48,861 bases of DNA, from contig JAIPAP010000011.1 in NCBI GenBank assembly GCA_021740045.1, forward strand, positions 1-48,861. Direction: 5' to 3'. Made by a program: the position numbers and the translations under genes. Positions within the stretch are counted from its first letter, which is position 1; every line of letters begins with the position of its first letter. Positions 26,301 to 34,521 of the stretch are shown here, piece after piece. Below the pieces are notes generated by a model. It was not told where the DNA came from and made no database searches. It saw nothing but the letters and a program-made list of their open reading frames with translations. The stretch comes from Bacteroidales bacterium. Lineage in GTDB: Bacteria > Bacteroidota > Bacteroidia > Bacteroidales > JAIPAP01.

Positions 26301-26520
26301 GATCTTCCTGTTCGGTGGTGAGGTGATCCGCGGATTTTCTTTTGCCTTAATGATCGGTGTGATCGTGGGGACCTATTCATCCATCTTTGTCTCTACCCCA
26401 GTTTCCTATGAATTAACAGGCTATAAGGAAGCTGCTAAAAAAGTGGTAACCAAGAGCAAAGGGGCAAAAGGAAAACAAGCGCCAAAAGGCAAGCAACCCG
26501 CTAAAGCCAAAAAGAAATAA
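23311..26520 (+). CDS. secDF: SecD-SecF fusion, protein translocase subunit
   Basis: Inner-membrane RND-family partner of SecYEG that uses the proton gradient to pull exported proteins out. The SecD half carries LNLGLDLKGGMNVTLEIE (about 92-109), the periplasmic P1 domain and six membrane segments with GMAVDANVIIYERIKEE. The SecF half carries GVDFAGGRTYIVRF and IIGYSINDSVIIFDRIRE. Fusion is normal in Bacteroidota. A strongly acidic insert (about 285-350, rich in Glu, Asp and Thr) lies in the periplasmic region of SecD, and the protein ends in a Lys-rich tail. At 1069 residues it is somewhat long. It ends in a clear terminator and stands alone. Confidence 0.96.
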   Translation: MQSKGVIKFFAIAFAIVCLFQLSFTFFSKKVESNAEQYANNDESKRIAEQAAKNRDVQFKVIFDSVQKAREQYYLDSMKNETVYNILVREYTFQEVKERELNLGLDLKGGMNVTLEIEVSEIVEALADNSDDPRFREALQTARQKQRTSQEDFVTLFAESWNEVAPDGKLAVIFNTMELKDKISYDSSNEEVISVIRTEVNSAIDRAYNILRTRIDRFGVAQPNIQRLQTTGRILVELPGIKEPQRVRKLLQGTAKLEFWETYKFNEINQYFEEANRKLRTMVETEPELEEAARDTVPMEDEGETQLEKPGDAEAGDTLEETAQDTTEESLEELLESDTAAGEMTEDQEKAFEEYAKQNPLYAYLRPAYYQQQGQYYASESSAVGYAEIKDTARVNMLLDKVDKVFPPDLKLAWEVKPQKGQEGVLGLVALRITSRNNTAPLTGDVIVNARQDYDQNGRVVVSMSMNSEGTRIWRRLTADNIGNQIAIVLDGYVYSAPRVNDEIPSGRSQISGNFTVEEAKDLANILEAGKLPAPANIVQEEVVGPSLGREAIQSGFNSFILAFVLVLIFMVFYYNHAGWIANLALITNIFFVLGVLASLGAVLTLPGIAGIILTIGMAVDANVIIYERIKEEIRAGKGARLAITDGYKNAYSAIVDANITTLLVGIVLYTFGSGPVQGFATTLIIGILSSLFTAIFISRLIFNWLLNKEIDVKLGNKMTLNAFTGINVDFIGKRKTFYIISSLVVLLGIASLLMKGLNPGVDFAGGRTYIVRFDNDVNTVDVRNSLEQQFEEAPEVKTFGPSSQIKVTTKYLINEEGASADSLVERKLYEGVKTYYDEPVSYQQFNSETEDKTVGKLSSQKVGPTIADDLLRKAYFALGFALVIIFVYIAARFRKWQYGIGGVATLIHDSIITVSLYSIFHGILPFSMEVDQSFIAAILTIIGYSINDSVIIFDRIREYNFLYPKRHLKININAGINSTLGRTFMTSGTTFLVLLMIFLFGGEVIRGFSFALMIGVIVGTYSSIFVSTPVSYELTGYKEAAKKVVTKSKGAKGKQAPKGKQPAKAKKK

Positions 26521-26542
26521 TCCAGTGAATTGAAAAAGAATT

Positions 26543-26577
26543 AAAACCCGGCATTTTAAACAGATGCCGGGTTTTTT
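26543..26577 (+). terminator. secDF terminator
   Basis: AAAACCCGGCAT (26543-26554) and ATGCCGGGTTTT form a 12-bp stem with a 9-nt loop, followed by further T residues to 26577. Confidence 0.93.
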
Positions 26578-26605
26578 TGTACTATTATCCTTCTGAAAAT
26601 TTATG

Positions 26606-26613
26606 TATTTTAG
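26606..26613 (+). promoter_or_regulatory. Possible -7 element upstream of tatA
   Basis: TATTTTAG differs from TAnnTTTG at one position. It lies just after the secDF terminator and 110 nt before the tatA ATG, leaving a long leader with no clear structure. Confidence 0.3.
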
Positions 26614-26723
26614 CAAACGAAGTAGACGAATGATAAATTTGACCCAAAGTTTGTTGGGCGAATATACTTTAAAACCCGGTTATGAGTTATCGGATAAAAA
26701 GAATTAAAGCTTCGAATTAACAT

Positions 26724-27170
26724 ATGTATGAATTTCCACTGCTCATATTTAATATAAGTGGAGGAGAGATATTGTTTCTCTTACTGGTGGTTCTGATCGT
26801 ATTTGGCCCAAGCAAAATACCCTCCATGGCCCGGCAGCTTGGTAAAATCATATTCGAAATGAAAAAAGCAACCAACGATATTACCCGTGAGTTTCGTGAT
26901 GAATATGATGGGGTAAAAAATGAATTTGAATCTACCAAGCAACAGATCAGAGAAGAGACCGACGCTGTAAAACGGGAAATCGATCAAACCAAGGAAGAAA
27001 CCAGGAAGAAGATAGACGAAGGTAAGCAAGCGTTCAAATATCCCGAAGAACTTGAATATGAAAGAAAGGAAAAAGAACAGAAAGAGGCGGAGAGCAATGT
27101 TGCCAATCAAGAGGAAGATGCTGATAATGAGGATAAACCGGACGAAAGCGGAGAGCAAGGCAACAAATAA
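26724..27170 (+). CDS. tatA: Sec-independent translocase TatA/TatB-like protein
   Basis: The N-terminus is a short membrane helix (GGEILFLLLVVLIVFGPSKIP, about 13-33), with the conserved hinge FGPSKIP and then an amphipathic helix (MARQLGKIIFEMKKA). This is the TatA/B/E (mttA/Hcf106) architecture, forming the twin-arginine translocation pore. The long charged coiled-coil tail (about 50-110) and acidic end make it larger (148 residues) than typical TatA and could indicate TatB-like use. No tatC is in the window. Confidence 0.85.
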   Translation: MYEFPLLIFNISGGEILFLLLVVLIVFGPSKIPSMARQLGKIIFEMKKATNDITREFRDEYDGVKNEFESTKQQIREETDAVKREIDQTKEETRKKIDEGKQAFKYPEELEYERKEKEQKEAESNVANQEEDADNEDKPDESGEQGNK

Positions 27171-27243
27171 TATCAGTGTAAACCGGATCGTTAATTGACT
27201 AAACCAACAGCAATCTGAATATCAAGCGATAAACCGTTAGAAC

Positions 27244-29694
27244 ATGAAGATATACCGTTTTATTTTTCTAATTGCATTCATCCTGGGTTTTGTAACCATA
27301 TTACCGGCTCAAAACCGGCATGTTGAAGCAGCCGATGCAGCATTTGAAAACCTGAAATTTCAAATTGCAGCCGATAAGTACAAAAAAGCTTATTCGAAAA
27401 CGAAAAACCGCACTGCCAAAGGTAAGATCTCTTTTCGCATGGCCGAATGCTACCGCCTAACCAAGGAGACGCGCCGTGCCGAAGCTTATTACCGCCGCGC
27501 CATTAGGTTGGAATATGATAAGATCGACCCTATTGTGATATTGCGTTATGCCGATGCCCTTCGTGCTAATGAGGATTACGAGCAAGCTGTGGAACAGTAT
27601 AAGCTCTATTCGGAAAAAGTGCCCAATGATAACCGGGGTGAGGTCGGCGCTAAAGCGGCAAAGAAAGCGCAGGAATGGATAGAAGACCCCACGCAGCATC
27701 AGGTGAGTGAAATCAACCGTATCAACTCCCGTGAAGATGATTTTGCGCCCACCTTTGCCGATAAATTCTACAAAACCATTATTTTCACCTCAGCCCGGGA
27801 AAGTTCCACCGGTAAATCAACCGATGACTGGACAGGACAAAACTTCAGTGACCTTTATTATGCCAAGCAAGACCGCAAGGGTGAATGGAGTGAACCCGCC
27901 AAAATTGATAACCGCGAAGTTGTGAATACTAAGGCCAATGAAGGAGCGCCGGCCATGAACGCCGATTTTTCGAAGTTGTATTTTACACGTTGCAACACTC
28001 AGGAAGATAAGCCTTCGGGGTGTCAGTTATATGTATCTTCCAGGCAAGGCCAGGGATACGGCGAGCCGCAAAAACTCGAACTGGGAGGCGACAGCACAAC
28101 AGCTATCGGCCATCCTGCCATTAGTGAAGATGAACTTACCCTGATATTTGCCTCCAACAAACGTGGCGGACAGGGCGGAAGAGACCTTTGGATCGCCACG
28201 CGTGAAAAGGCATCCGAAAGTTTTAAGCGTCCCATTAACATGACCGAAAAGATCAATACAAAGGGTGATGAAATGTTCCCATTCTTGCGAAACGATTCTA
28301 CACTGTACTTTTCATCCAACCGGCATATTGGAATGGGTGGCCTTGATATTTTTGTTTCGAAAAAAGTAGACGGTAAATGGAGTGCGCCCAAAAACCTGAA
28401 ACACCCCATCAACACCAGCGCCGATGATTTCGGTATTATTTTCAAGCCCGAGGATGAAGAAGGTTTCTTCAGCTCCAACAGGCGCGGCGGCCGCGGTGGT
28501 GATGATGTGTACCACTTCATTATCCCACCGCTGGAGTTTACCCTGAAAGGAACCATCAAAAACGAGCGCACCCTGCAATTTGTGCCGGATGCCAAAATTG
28601 AACTGGTAGGCTCCGATGGAAGCAACCTTACCGCTAAAACAGACGAAAAGGGGTTTTACAACTTCGGAAAATCCCAGTTGGAAGAAGATGTTACATACGA
28701 AGTAACGGTTTCGAAAAAAAATTACTTTAATGAGCAGGCTAAGCTGACCACGGTGGGCCTGGACAAAAATAAAGATTTTGAACGTAATTTCATGCTGCAA
28801 CCTATACCCGAGGAACCCATTATTTTGCCCGAAATTTTGTATGACCTGGCGAAATGGAACCTGAAACCTCAATACCAGGATTCATTGCAGGAATTGATCA
28901 CCACCCTGGATGAAAATAAAAAGATTGTTGTGGAGCTTGGCTCGCACACCGACGCACGGGCTTCGGATGAATTCAATGATGTGCTATCGCAAAAACGCGC
29001 CGAATCGGTGGTTGATTATCTTATCAAACGGGGTATCGATCCCGAAAGGTTGGTAGCAAGAGGTTATGGCGAAAGGGTCCCGCGCACCCTACGCAAAGAC
29101 ATTACCCGTGATGGTTATACCTTTAAGGAGGGCACTACCCTTACCGAGAAGTATATTGAATCACTGGAAACAGAAGAAAAAAAGGAAGTAGCACATCAAC
29201 TGAATCGAAGAACCGAATTCAGGGTGCTGCGTAAAGACTACATCCCGAAAGACCGTAACCAGGTAATCGCCGGAAAACAGCAAATCGACGTAAAAACCGA
29301 TCCGGATAAAAATGTGGTCAATTATGTGCTCGGAAAGCGCGGTGAATTCCTGGTAAACTGCATTATCAATGGTTACAACGCCCAGTTTGTGTATGATGAA
29401 TTCGACCGGGGCTTTAATATTTCCTTGGAAAAAGGCCTGGAATTGCTCAACAAAGGCGCTATAAATAAAGAAGATTTTGAAGGAGATCCCGAGGAGATCC
29501 TTGCCGAAGGCACTATTGCCAACAACGCCAAAGTAATTATTGAAACGCTGCGCATAGGTGATGAAACGCTTAATGATGTTACGGCCTATATCTCGCACCG
29601 CCTTCAGGTGCCCCTCGCTATAGGCAAATCAACGTTGCAGGAATTGGGCAAGATCAAGGTAGATGAAAAGAACCAGAAAATCATATTTGAATAA
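27244..29694 (+). CDS. PorE-like OmpA-family protein with degenerate retropepsin-like C-terminus
   Basis: An 816-residue envelope protein. Domains in order: signal peptide (1-22); TPR-like helices (about 28-150); WD40/PD40-type beta-propeller blades (about 165-420, with ...LYFSSNR and EEGFFSSNRRGG motifs); a carboxypeptidase-regulatory-like beta-sandwich (about 430-515); an OmpA peptidoglycan-binding domain (about 525-670, SHTDARASDEFNDVLSQKRAE, with the Asp and Arg that bind meso-DAP). The first four match PorE and related Bacteroidota OmpA proteins. Residues 700-816 are extra and read as a clan AA retropepsin fold in which the catalytic DTG is DEF (Asp718). purM follows after 6 bp. Confidence 0.85.
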   Translation: MKIYRFIFLIAFILGFVTILPAQNRHVEAADAAFENLKFQIAADKYKKAYSKTKNRTAKGKISFRMAECYRLTKETRRAEAYYRRAIRLEYDKIDPIVILRYADALRANEDYEQAVEQYKLYSEKVPNDNRGEVGAKAAKKAQEWIEDPTQHQVSEINRINSREDDFAPTFADKFYKTIIFTSARESSTGKSTDDWTGQNFSDLYYAKQDRKGEWSEPAKIDNREVVNTKANEGAPAMNADFSKLYFTRCNTQEDKPSGCQLYVSSRQGQGYGEPQKLELGGDSTTAIGHPAISEDELTLIFASNKRGGQGGRDLWIATREKASESFKRPINMTEKINTKGDEMFPFLRNDSTLYFSSNRHIGMGGLDIFVSKKVDGKWSAPKNLKHPINTSADDFGIIFKPEDEEGFFSSNRRGGRGGDDVYHFIIPPLEFTLKGTIKNERTLQFVPDAKIELVGSDGSNLTAKTDEKGFYNFGKSQLEEDVTYEVTVSKKNYFNEQAKLTTVGLDKNKDFERNFMLQPIPEEPIILPEILYDLAKWNLKPQYQDSLQELITTLDENKKIVVELGSHTDARASDEFNDVLSQKRAESVVDYLIKRGIDPERLVARGYGERVPRTLRKDITRDGYTFKEGTTLTEKYIESLETEEKKEVAHQLNRRTEFRVLRKDYIPKDRNQVIAGKQQIDVKTDPDKNVVNYVLGKRGEFLVNCIINGYNAQFVYDEFDRGFNISLEKGLELLNKGAINKEDFEGDPEEILAEGTIANNAKVIIETLRIGDETLNDVTAYISHRLQVPLAIGKSTLQELGKIKVDEKNQKIIFE

Positions 29695-29700
29695 AGACTG

Positions 29701-30876
29701 ATGGGAGAAGAGGGATCATTCAAATACAATCGGCGAGGTGTTTCGGCCTCGAAGGAAGATGTGCATAAAGCCACCGGCCAACTCGATAAAGGAATTTTTC
29801 CGAATGCCTTTTGCAAAATCATCCCCGATCATCTCACCCATGATGATCAATATTGCCTGGTGATGCATGCCGACGGCGCCGGAACCAAGTCGTCACTGGC
29901 TTATGTGTACTGGAAAGAAACCGGTGATCTGAACGTTTGGAAAGGTATTGCACAGGATGCCATTGTGATGAACCTGGATGATCTGCTTTGTGTGGGCATT
30001 ACCGATAATATCCTTCTTTCATCCACCATCGGAAGAAATAAAAACCTGGTACCCGGCGATGTGATCAGCGCCATTATAGAAGGAACTGAAGAGTTTATCG
30101 ATTCCATGCGCGATTGGGGCATCAATATCTATTCTACAGGTGGCGAAACAGCCGATGTAGGCGACCTGGTTCGTACCGTTATTGTAGATGCTACAGTAAC
30201 AGCCCGTTCGCGACGAAAGGAAATCATCGACAATAGCCGTATACAAGTTGGTGATGTCATTGTTGGCCTTGCATCATTCGGAAAAGCCACTTATGAGCAG
30301 CAATACAATGGCGGCATGGGCAGCAATGGCCTTACATCGGCCCGCCATGATGTGTTTGCCAAAATGATCGGGGAAAAGTACCCGGAGTCATTCGATCCGG
30401 CAGTGCCGGACAACCTGGTCTATTCCGGCTCAAAATTATTAACCGATACCACCGATGTGGAAGACATCGATACCGGAAAACTGGTACTTTCGCCAACCCG
30501 GACCTATGCCCCCATTATCAAGCAAGTGCTGGACCGATACCGCAATCGAATTCATGGCATGATACACTGCAGCGGCGGTGCGCAAACCAAAGTGCTTAAC
30601 TTTATCGATGATCTAAAGGTGGTGAAAGATAAGCTGTTTCCCACCCCTCCCCTGTTCAGGTTGATCCAACACGAATCGGGAACTTCATGGCAGGAGATGT
30701 ACCAAGTATTTAATATGGGACACCGGCTTGAACTTTATGTCCCACAGGATATTGCCGAAGATATTATCAGCATTGCAAACAATTTTAATGTTGAGGCCCG
30801 CGTTATTGGCCGTTGCGAACCGGGAAAGCATTCGGTAAGCATTGATTCGGAACATGGAACTTTTCATTATTCTTAG
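29701..30876 (+). CDS. purM: Phosphoribosylformylglycinamidine cyclo-ligase (AIR synthetase)
   Basis: ATP-dependent ring closure of FGAM to AIR, step five of purine synthesis, in the cytosol. GVSASKEDVHKA marks the N-terminus. MHADGAGTKSSLAYVYW is the nucleotide-binding block, followed by DAIVMNLDDLLCVGI, STGGETADVGDL, HCSGGAQTKVL and VFNMGHRLEL. The 391-residue length, with Bacteroidota-type insertions, is longer than E. coli PurM (about 345). The start 6 bp after the OmpA-protein stop suggests co-transcription, though the functions are unrelated. Confidence 0.95.
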   Translation: MGEEGSFKYNRRGVSASKEDVHKATGQLDKGIFPNAFCKIIPDHLTHDDQYCLVMHADGAGTKSSLAYVYWKETGDLNVWKGIAQDAIVMNLDDLLCVGITDNILLSSTIGRNKNLVPGDVISAIIEGTEEFIDSMRDWGINIYSTGGETADVGDLVRTVIVDATVTARSRRKEIIDNSRIQVGDVIVGLASFGKATYEQQYNGGMGSNGLTSARHDVFAKMIGEKYPESFDPAVPDNLVYSGSKLLTDTTDVEDIDTGKLVLSPTRTYAPIIKQVLDRYRNRIHGMIHCSGGAQTKVLNFIDDLKVVKDKLFPTPPLFRLIQHESGTSWQEMYQVFNMGHRLELYVPQDIAEDIISIANNFNVEARVIGRCEPGKHSVSIDSEHGTFHYS

Positions 30877-30937
30877 CTTCTTTAAGCCCCTGTAACCTCC
30901 GTTATGCCTTACCTGCCGTCAGGTGAATAATTTGTTG

Positions 30938-30945
30938 TATTTTTG
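30938..30945 (+). promoter_or_regulatory. -7 element of prfA
   Basis: TATTTTTG matches TAnnTTTG 24 nt before the ATG at 30970. The alternative TTG start (30943) falls inside it and is therefore rejected. Confidence 0.5.
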
Positions 30946-30969
30946 CACGCTGAAAAAGAGAGACCAACT

Positions 30970-32043
30970 ATGCTGGAGAAACTCAAAGAAATATATAATC
31001 GATATAAAGAAATTGAACAATTGATGAGCGACCCGGAAGTGACTTCCGACACCAAGCGCTTCATTAAGTTAAGTAAAGACTATAAAGATCTGCAACCCAT
31101 TGTGGATGCATACTTGAAATATGATGATATCCTTTCCAATATCGAAACCTCCAAGGAAATCCTGAACAAGGAAAAGGATGAAGAGTTCAAGGAAATGGCC
31201 AAGGAAGAGCTTAATTCGCTTAACGAAGAAAAGGGGAAACTCGAGGAACATATCAAGTACCTGCTGATCCCCAAGGATCCGCAGGATAAGAAGAATGCCA
31301 TTGTGGAGATCCGCGCAGGTACGGGGGGTGACGAAGCCAGTATTTTTGCAGGCGATCTCTACCGCATGTATACGCGCTACATCGAAAACCGCGGCTGGAC
31401 CATTGAACCGGTAAATGATACCGAAGGTACCGTTGGCGGTTTTAAAGAAATTGTTTTTAATGTTAAAGGCGAGAATGTATACGGGCAACTAAAATACGAA
31501 TCGGGTGTACACCGGGTTCAAAGGGTACCTAAAACCGAAACCCAGGGCCGTGTCCATACTTCAGCCGCCTCTGTGGTGGTTTTGCCCGAGGCCGAAGAAT
31601 TCGATGTAGAGATAAAAGATTCCGACATCCGTAAAGATACGTTCTGTTCGTCAGGGCCGGGTGGGCAATCGGTTAATACAACTTATTCGGCCATTCGCCT
31701 CACCCATATCCCCACCGGGATAGTGGTTTCATGCCAGGATGAAAAATCGCAGTTCAAAAACCTGGATAAAGCCATGCGTGTTTTGCGTACACGCATCTTT
31801 GAAATGGAATACAGTAAATATTTAAACGACATAGCCACTAAACGTAAAACCATGGTGTCAACCGGTGACCGCTCGGCTAAAATTCGTACATATAATTTTC
31901 CGCAAGGACGAGTAACCGATCATCGTATTAATCTTACACTTTTTAGTTTGAATAATATCATGAACGGCGATATCCAGGAAATCATAGACGCCTTGCAGGT
32001 AGCCGAAAATGCTGAACTGATGAAAGAAACCATAGGTGAATAA
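30970..32043 (+). CDS. prfA: Peptide chain release factor 1
   Basis: Recognises UAA and UAG and triggers peptide release on the ribosome. The GGQ loop is in [15 protein letters not shown]. The stop-codon-reading PxT motif is PKT in [18 protein letters not shown], which fits RF1 rather than RF2 (SPF). N-terminal helices and the conserved [29 protein letters not shown] are intact. Length is 357 residues. It has its own promoter element and is followed by a 203-bp gap before pyrF. Confidence 0.96.
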   Translation: MLEKLKEIYNRYKEIEQLMSDPEVTSDTKRFIKLSKDYKDLQPIVDAYLKYDDILSNIETSKEILNKEKDEEFKEMAKEELNSLNEEKGKLEEHIKYLLIPKDPQDKKNAIVEIRAGTGGDEASIFAGDLYRMYTRYIENRGWTIEPVNDTEGTVGGFKEIVFNVKGENVYGQLKYESGVHRVQRVPKTETQGRVHTSAASVVVLPEAEEFDVEIKDSDIRKDTFCSSGPGGQSVNTTYSAIRLTHIPTGIVVSCQDEKSQFKNLDKAMRVLRTRIFEMEYSKYLNDIATKRKTMVSTGDRSAKIRTYNFPQGRVTDHRINLTLFSLNNIMNGDIQEIIDALQVAENAELMKETIGE

Positions 32044-32108
32044 ACATTTTTAACACAACATTAACGTATACATCTTTCGTGCCTGAGGCACTTATCCGTA
32101 TTTTAGTG

Positions 32109-32228
32109 ATGCTTTATGGGAAACCATACAGCAAAACAACCTTCAGAGAGCTTTATAGCAGAACAATCTATCTGAACCGTTGGCCAACCGGTGAGCACAG
32201 GTATATTAACCGGTTGTTTGAAGCGTAA
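32109..32228 (+). CDS. Possible 39-residue small ORF before pyrF
   Basis: In the prfA-pyrF gap a frame beginning MLYGKPYSKTTFRELYSRTI and ending in RLFEA runs 39 codons and stops 18 nt before pyrF. Its composition (Arg, Tyr, Leu, Glu, one Trp) looks protein-like. However, the ATG lies right behind a TATTTTAG element (32099-32106), so the transcript might start inside it, and there is no clear ribosome-binding site. I do not recognise a family. It could be a leader peptide or simply a chance frame. Confidence 0.3.
   Translation: MLYGKPYSKTTFRELYSRTIYLNRWPTGEHRYINRLFEA
32176..32216 (+). promoter_or_regulatory. Overlapping inverted repeats in the pyrF leader
   Basis: CAACCGGT (32185-32192) pairs perfectly with ACCGGTTG (32209-32216). 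The same left arm can instead fold back on ACCGTTGG just upstream, where GTTGGCCAAC (32179-32188) is a perfect palindrome. The two folds exclude each other. They end about 30 nt before the pyrF ATG. No T-run follows, so this is not a classical terminator. Confidence 0.4.
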
Positions 32229-32246
32229 TTTATAAAACATACATAT

Positions 32247-33089
32247 ATGAACCGGCAACAGTTGTTCGACAGTATCAGGGAAAAAAGGTCGTTCCTTTGC
32301 ATTGGACTGGACACCGACATTTTGAAGATACCGGAATTTCTTCTTGAACTGGAAGATCCGGTATTTGAGTTTAATAAAACCATTATTGAAGCTACAAAAG
32401 ATTTTGCTGTAGCCTATAAGCCCAATATTGCCTTTTATGAATCAAGGGGGGAAAGCGGATGGCAAAGCCTGCGCAAAACAATCGACCATATTCGTTCGCT
32501 TACGAAAAAGGTATTTGTTATTGCCGACGCTAAACGGGGCGATATTGGAAACACCGCCGAACAATATGCCCGTACCTATTTCCTGGGTGAAGACCCTGCT
32601 TTTAAATTCGATGCAGTAACCATTGCTCCATACATGGGTGAAGATTCAGTTAAACCATTCCTGCAATACGAAGGTAAATGGGCAATTGTTCTTGCACTCA
32701 CTTCCAACCCTTCGGCCGAGCAGCTTCAGCTAATCCAAAGCAGTAATGGCAAAGCACTTTTCGAAGAATTGCTTGAAACATCGAAGCAATGGGGAAGCAC
32801 TGATAATATGATGTATGTTGTGGGAGCCACCAGGGCAGCTATGATAGAGCGGGTGCGCAACATTGTTCCTGATCATTTTCTTTTGATTCCCGGTGTAGGA
32901 GCCCAGGGAGGTAACCTTGAGGAAGTCGCCAAATACGGCATGAACAAGCAATGTGGACTATTGGTTAATTCCTCACGCGGTATCATTTATGCTTCCAACG
33001 GTCACGATTTTGCCCGTAGAGCCCGCCAGAAAGCCCGGGAAACCCAACAGCAAATGGAAAACCTCCTCATTAAGAAGGGATTGGTTTAG
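32247..33089 (+). CDS. pyrF: Orotidine 5'-phosphate decarboxylase (type 2)
   Basis: Final step of UMP synthesis: OMP to UMP plus CO2. The catalytic Asp-Lys-Asp array is in [18 protein letters not shown] (Lys96), and FLCIGLDTD starts the barrel. [10 protein letters not shown] and [14 protein letters not shown] bind phosphate. The 280-residue size is the larger bacterial type 2 form. No other pyr gene is close. Confidence 0.95.
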   Translation: MNRQQLFDSIREKRSFLCIGLDTDILKIPEFLLELEDPVFEFNKTIIEATKDFAVAYKPNIAFYESRGESGWQSLRKTIDHIRSLTKKVFVIADAKRGDIGNTAEQYARTYFLGEDPAFKFDAVTIAPYMGEDSVKPFLQYEGKWAIVLALTSNPSAEQLQLIQSSNGKALFEELLETSKQWGSTDNMMYVVGATRAAMIERVRNIVPDHFLLIPGVGAQGGNLEEVAKYGMNKQCGLLVNSSRGIIYASNGHDFARRARQKARETQQQMENLLIKKGLV

Positions 33090-33156
33090 GAAAACATATA
33101 TTAGGTTCCAGCTTCTATACTCCAGGTTAAATTTGGAAATGGACACTATTTTGGAA

Positions 33157-33183
33157 TTAAAAAAGGCCCCTTTGCGGAGCCTT
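33157..33183 (-). terminator. ilvE terminator
   Basis: Read on the minus strand, AAGGCTCC-GCAAA-GGGGCCTT forms an 8-bp stem with one G-U pair, followed by a run of T. It lies 26 bp after the ilvE stop and also ends the pyrF side of this convergent gap. Confidence 0.85.
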
Positions 33184-33208
33184 CCTAGTATGCTATTTCA
33201 TATACTGC

Positions 33209-34231
33209 TTATTCATTTAGCGTTGTCACCCAACCAAATTTATCTTCCTCTTCGCCATATTGGATAGCAAGAAGTCGATGGAAGAGCTTGGTTGAGATGG
33301 GGCCGGCTTTACCTTCTTTACAATATTCAAAAACCTTCCCTGTATCACGGTCCTCGATCTTCTTGATGGGTGAAATAACGGCTGCTGTACCGCAAGCGCC
33401 CACCTCATCGAACTCTTCCAGTTCTTCAACCGGTATCTGACGGCGTTCCACCTTCAAACCCATATCTTCAGCCAAGGTGACAATGCTCTTGTTGGTGATG
33501 GACGGTAATATGGAGGTGGATTTGGGGGTCACATAGGTATTGCCTTTAATACCGAAAAAATTAGCTGGTCCGGCTTCGTCGATGTATTCTTTCTCCTTGG
33601 CATCGAGGAAAAGCGAAGCGGCATAGCCTTCCTGATGGGCTCTAACACCGGCCTGAAGACTGGCGGCATAGTTACCTCCTACCTTATAAGTACCTGTTCC
33701 CAAAGGCGCCGCGCGGTCGAAATCACGCACGATTTGAACCGACACCGGATTGAATCCTTCTTTGAAATAAGGACCCACCGGCGTGACAAATACTAAAAAC
33801 AGGTATTCTTCCGAAGGCTTTACACCCACCTGGGGCCCCGATCCTATCAGCAAGGGTCGGATGTATAGCGATGCCCCGGTGCCATAAGGCGGCACATATT
33901 CCTTATTCATCAAAACAGCCTTTTCTATGGCTTGGTAAAAAAGCTCAGTGGAGGGCTTTGCCATCATAATCCCGTCTGCAGAGTTTTGCAGTCGCTTTGC
34001 ATTTTCTTCCCAGCGGAAAAGACGAATTTTACCATCTTTTCCCTTGAATGCTTTCATACCTTCAAACGCCTCCTGCCCATAATGCAATGCCGTTGAAGCC
34101 ATATGAAGATTAATCACTTCGGAGGATGAAATCTCAAGTTCACCCCATTTGCCGTCTTTCCAGTAGCAGCGAACATTATAGTTAGTCTTCCGGTAGCCAA
34201 AGGGTAATTCTTCCCATTTAATATTGTTCAT
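33209..34231 (-). CDS. ilvE: Branched-chain amino acid aminotransferase
   Basis: Fold-type IV PLP transaminase interconverting Leu, Ile and Val with their 2-oxo acids, using glutamate/2-oxoglutarate. The PLP lysine is Lys183 in LGTGTYKVGGNYAAS. ALHYGQEAFEGMKAF, YIRPLLIGSGPQVGV, EAGPANFF and VGACGTAAVISPI are the BCAT family II blocks. Length 340 residues. The frame opens at a GTG (34237), but the ATG at 34231 after AGGTG fits better. It is a single gene with a strong terminator. A short Ile-rich open frame precedes it. Confidence 0.95.
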   Translation of the reverse strand: MNNIKWEELPFGYRKTNYNVRCYWKDGKWGELEISSSEVINLHMASTALHYGQEAFEGMKAFKGKDGKIRLFRWEENAKRLQNSADGIMMAKPSTELFYQAIEKAVLMNKEYVPPYGTGASLYIRPLLIGSGPQVGVKPSEEYLFLVFVTPVGPYFKEGFNPVSVQIVRDFDRAAPLGTGTYKVGGNYAASLQAGVRAHQEGYAASLFLDAKEKEYIDEAGPANFFGIKGNTYVTPKSTSILPSITNKSIVTLAEDMGLKVERRQIPVEELEEFDEVGACGTAAVISPIKKIEDRDTGKVFEYCKEGKAGPISTKLFHRLLAIQYGEEEDKFGWVTTLNE

Positions 34232-34268
34232 ATGCACCTATTTTTATGAGATTTGAGGATTATTCCTG

Positions 34269-34325
34269 TTATCGGGCTAAATTAATAATTATATCGGAAT
34301 TACCCATATGTTTTAGATTAAGCAT
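34269..34325 (-). CDS. Candidate Ile/Leu-rich leader peptide upstream of ilvE
   Basis: An 18-codon minus-strand frame encodes MLNLKHMGNSDIIINLAR, stopping 37 nt before the ilvE ATG. It has three consecutive Ile codons (ATA ATT ATT) and three Leu codons. GGGTAATTCC just before the Ile run can pair with GGAATAATCC just after the stop (9 of 10 positions, one of them G-U). Ribosome position on the Ile codons would therefore decide whether this stem forms. No terminator follows, and the DNA is AT-rich, which raises Ile by chance. Confidence 0.35.
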   Translation of the reverse strand: MLNLKHMGNSDIIINLAR

Positions 34326-34372
34326 CTTTCAAAAAACAATAAACAAGTTATCAAATTAACAACTTATATCGT

Positions 34373-34380
34373 TAATTTTG
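34373..34380 (+). promoter_or_regulatory. Possible -7 element of the histidine kinase gene
   Basis: TAATTTTG matches TAnnTTTG, about 140 nt before the ATG at 34522. An inverted repeat ACAAATA(34471-34477)/TATTTGT(34484-34490) lies in the intervening leader and could be an operator or a second promoter site. Confidence 0.35.
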
Positions 34381-34521
34381 TGTTGTTTACAATGAATCGC
34401 ATATACACAAGCGCAATTTGGGAAAACCAAAAGATTAACGGGTGATCAATAAATTGGGATGAAATGAATAACAAATAAAAAAGTATTTGTAACTTAACCG
34501 AATGAATGAAAGATAATCCGA

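Noticed and set aside
26630-26707. 25-codon ORF between the secDF terminator and tatA
   Set aside because: Short, no biased residue run, no ribosome-binding site and no structure after it; treated as leader sequence.
28023-28872. Long minus-strand open frames opposite the OmpA-family gene
   Set aside because: Shadows of a clearly coding plus-strand gene; compositions are Ser/Pro- or Phe-rich without motifs.
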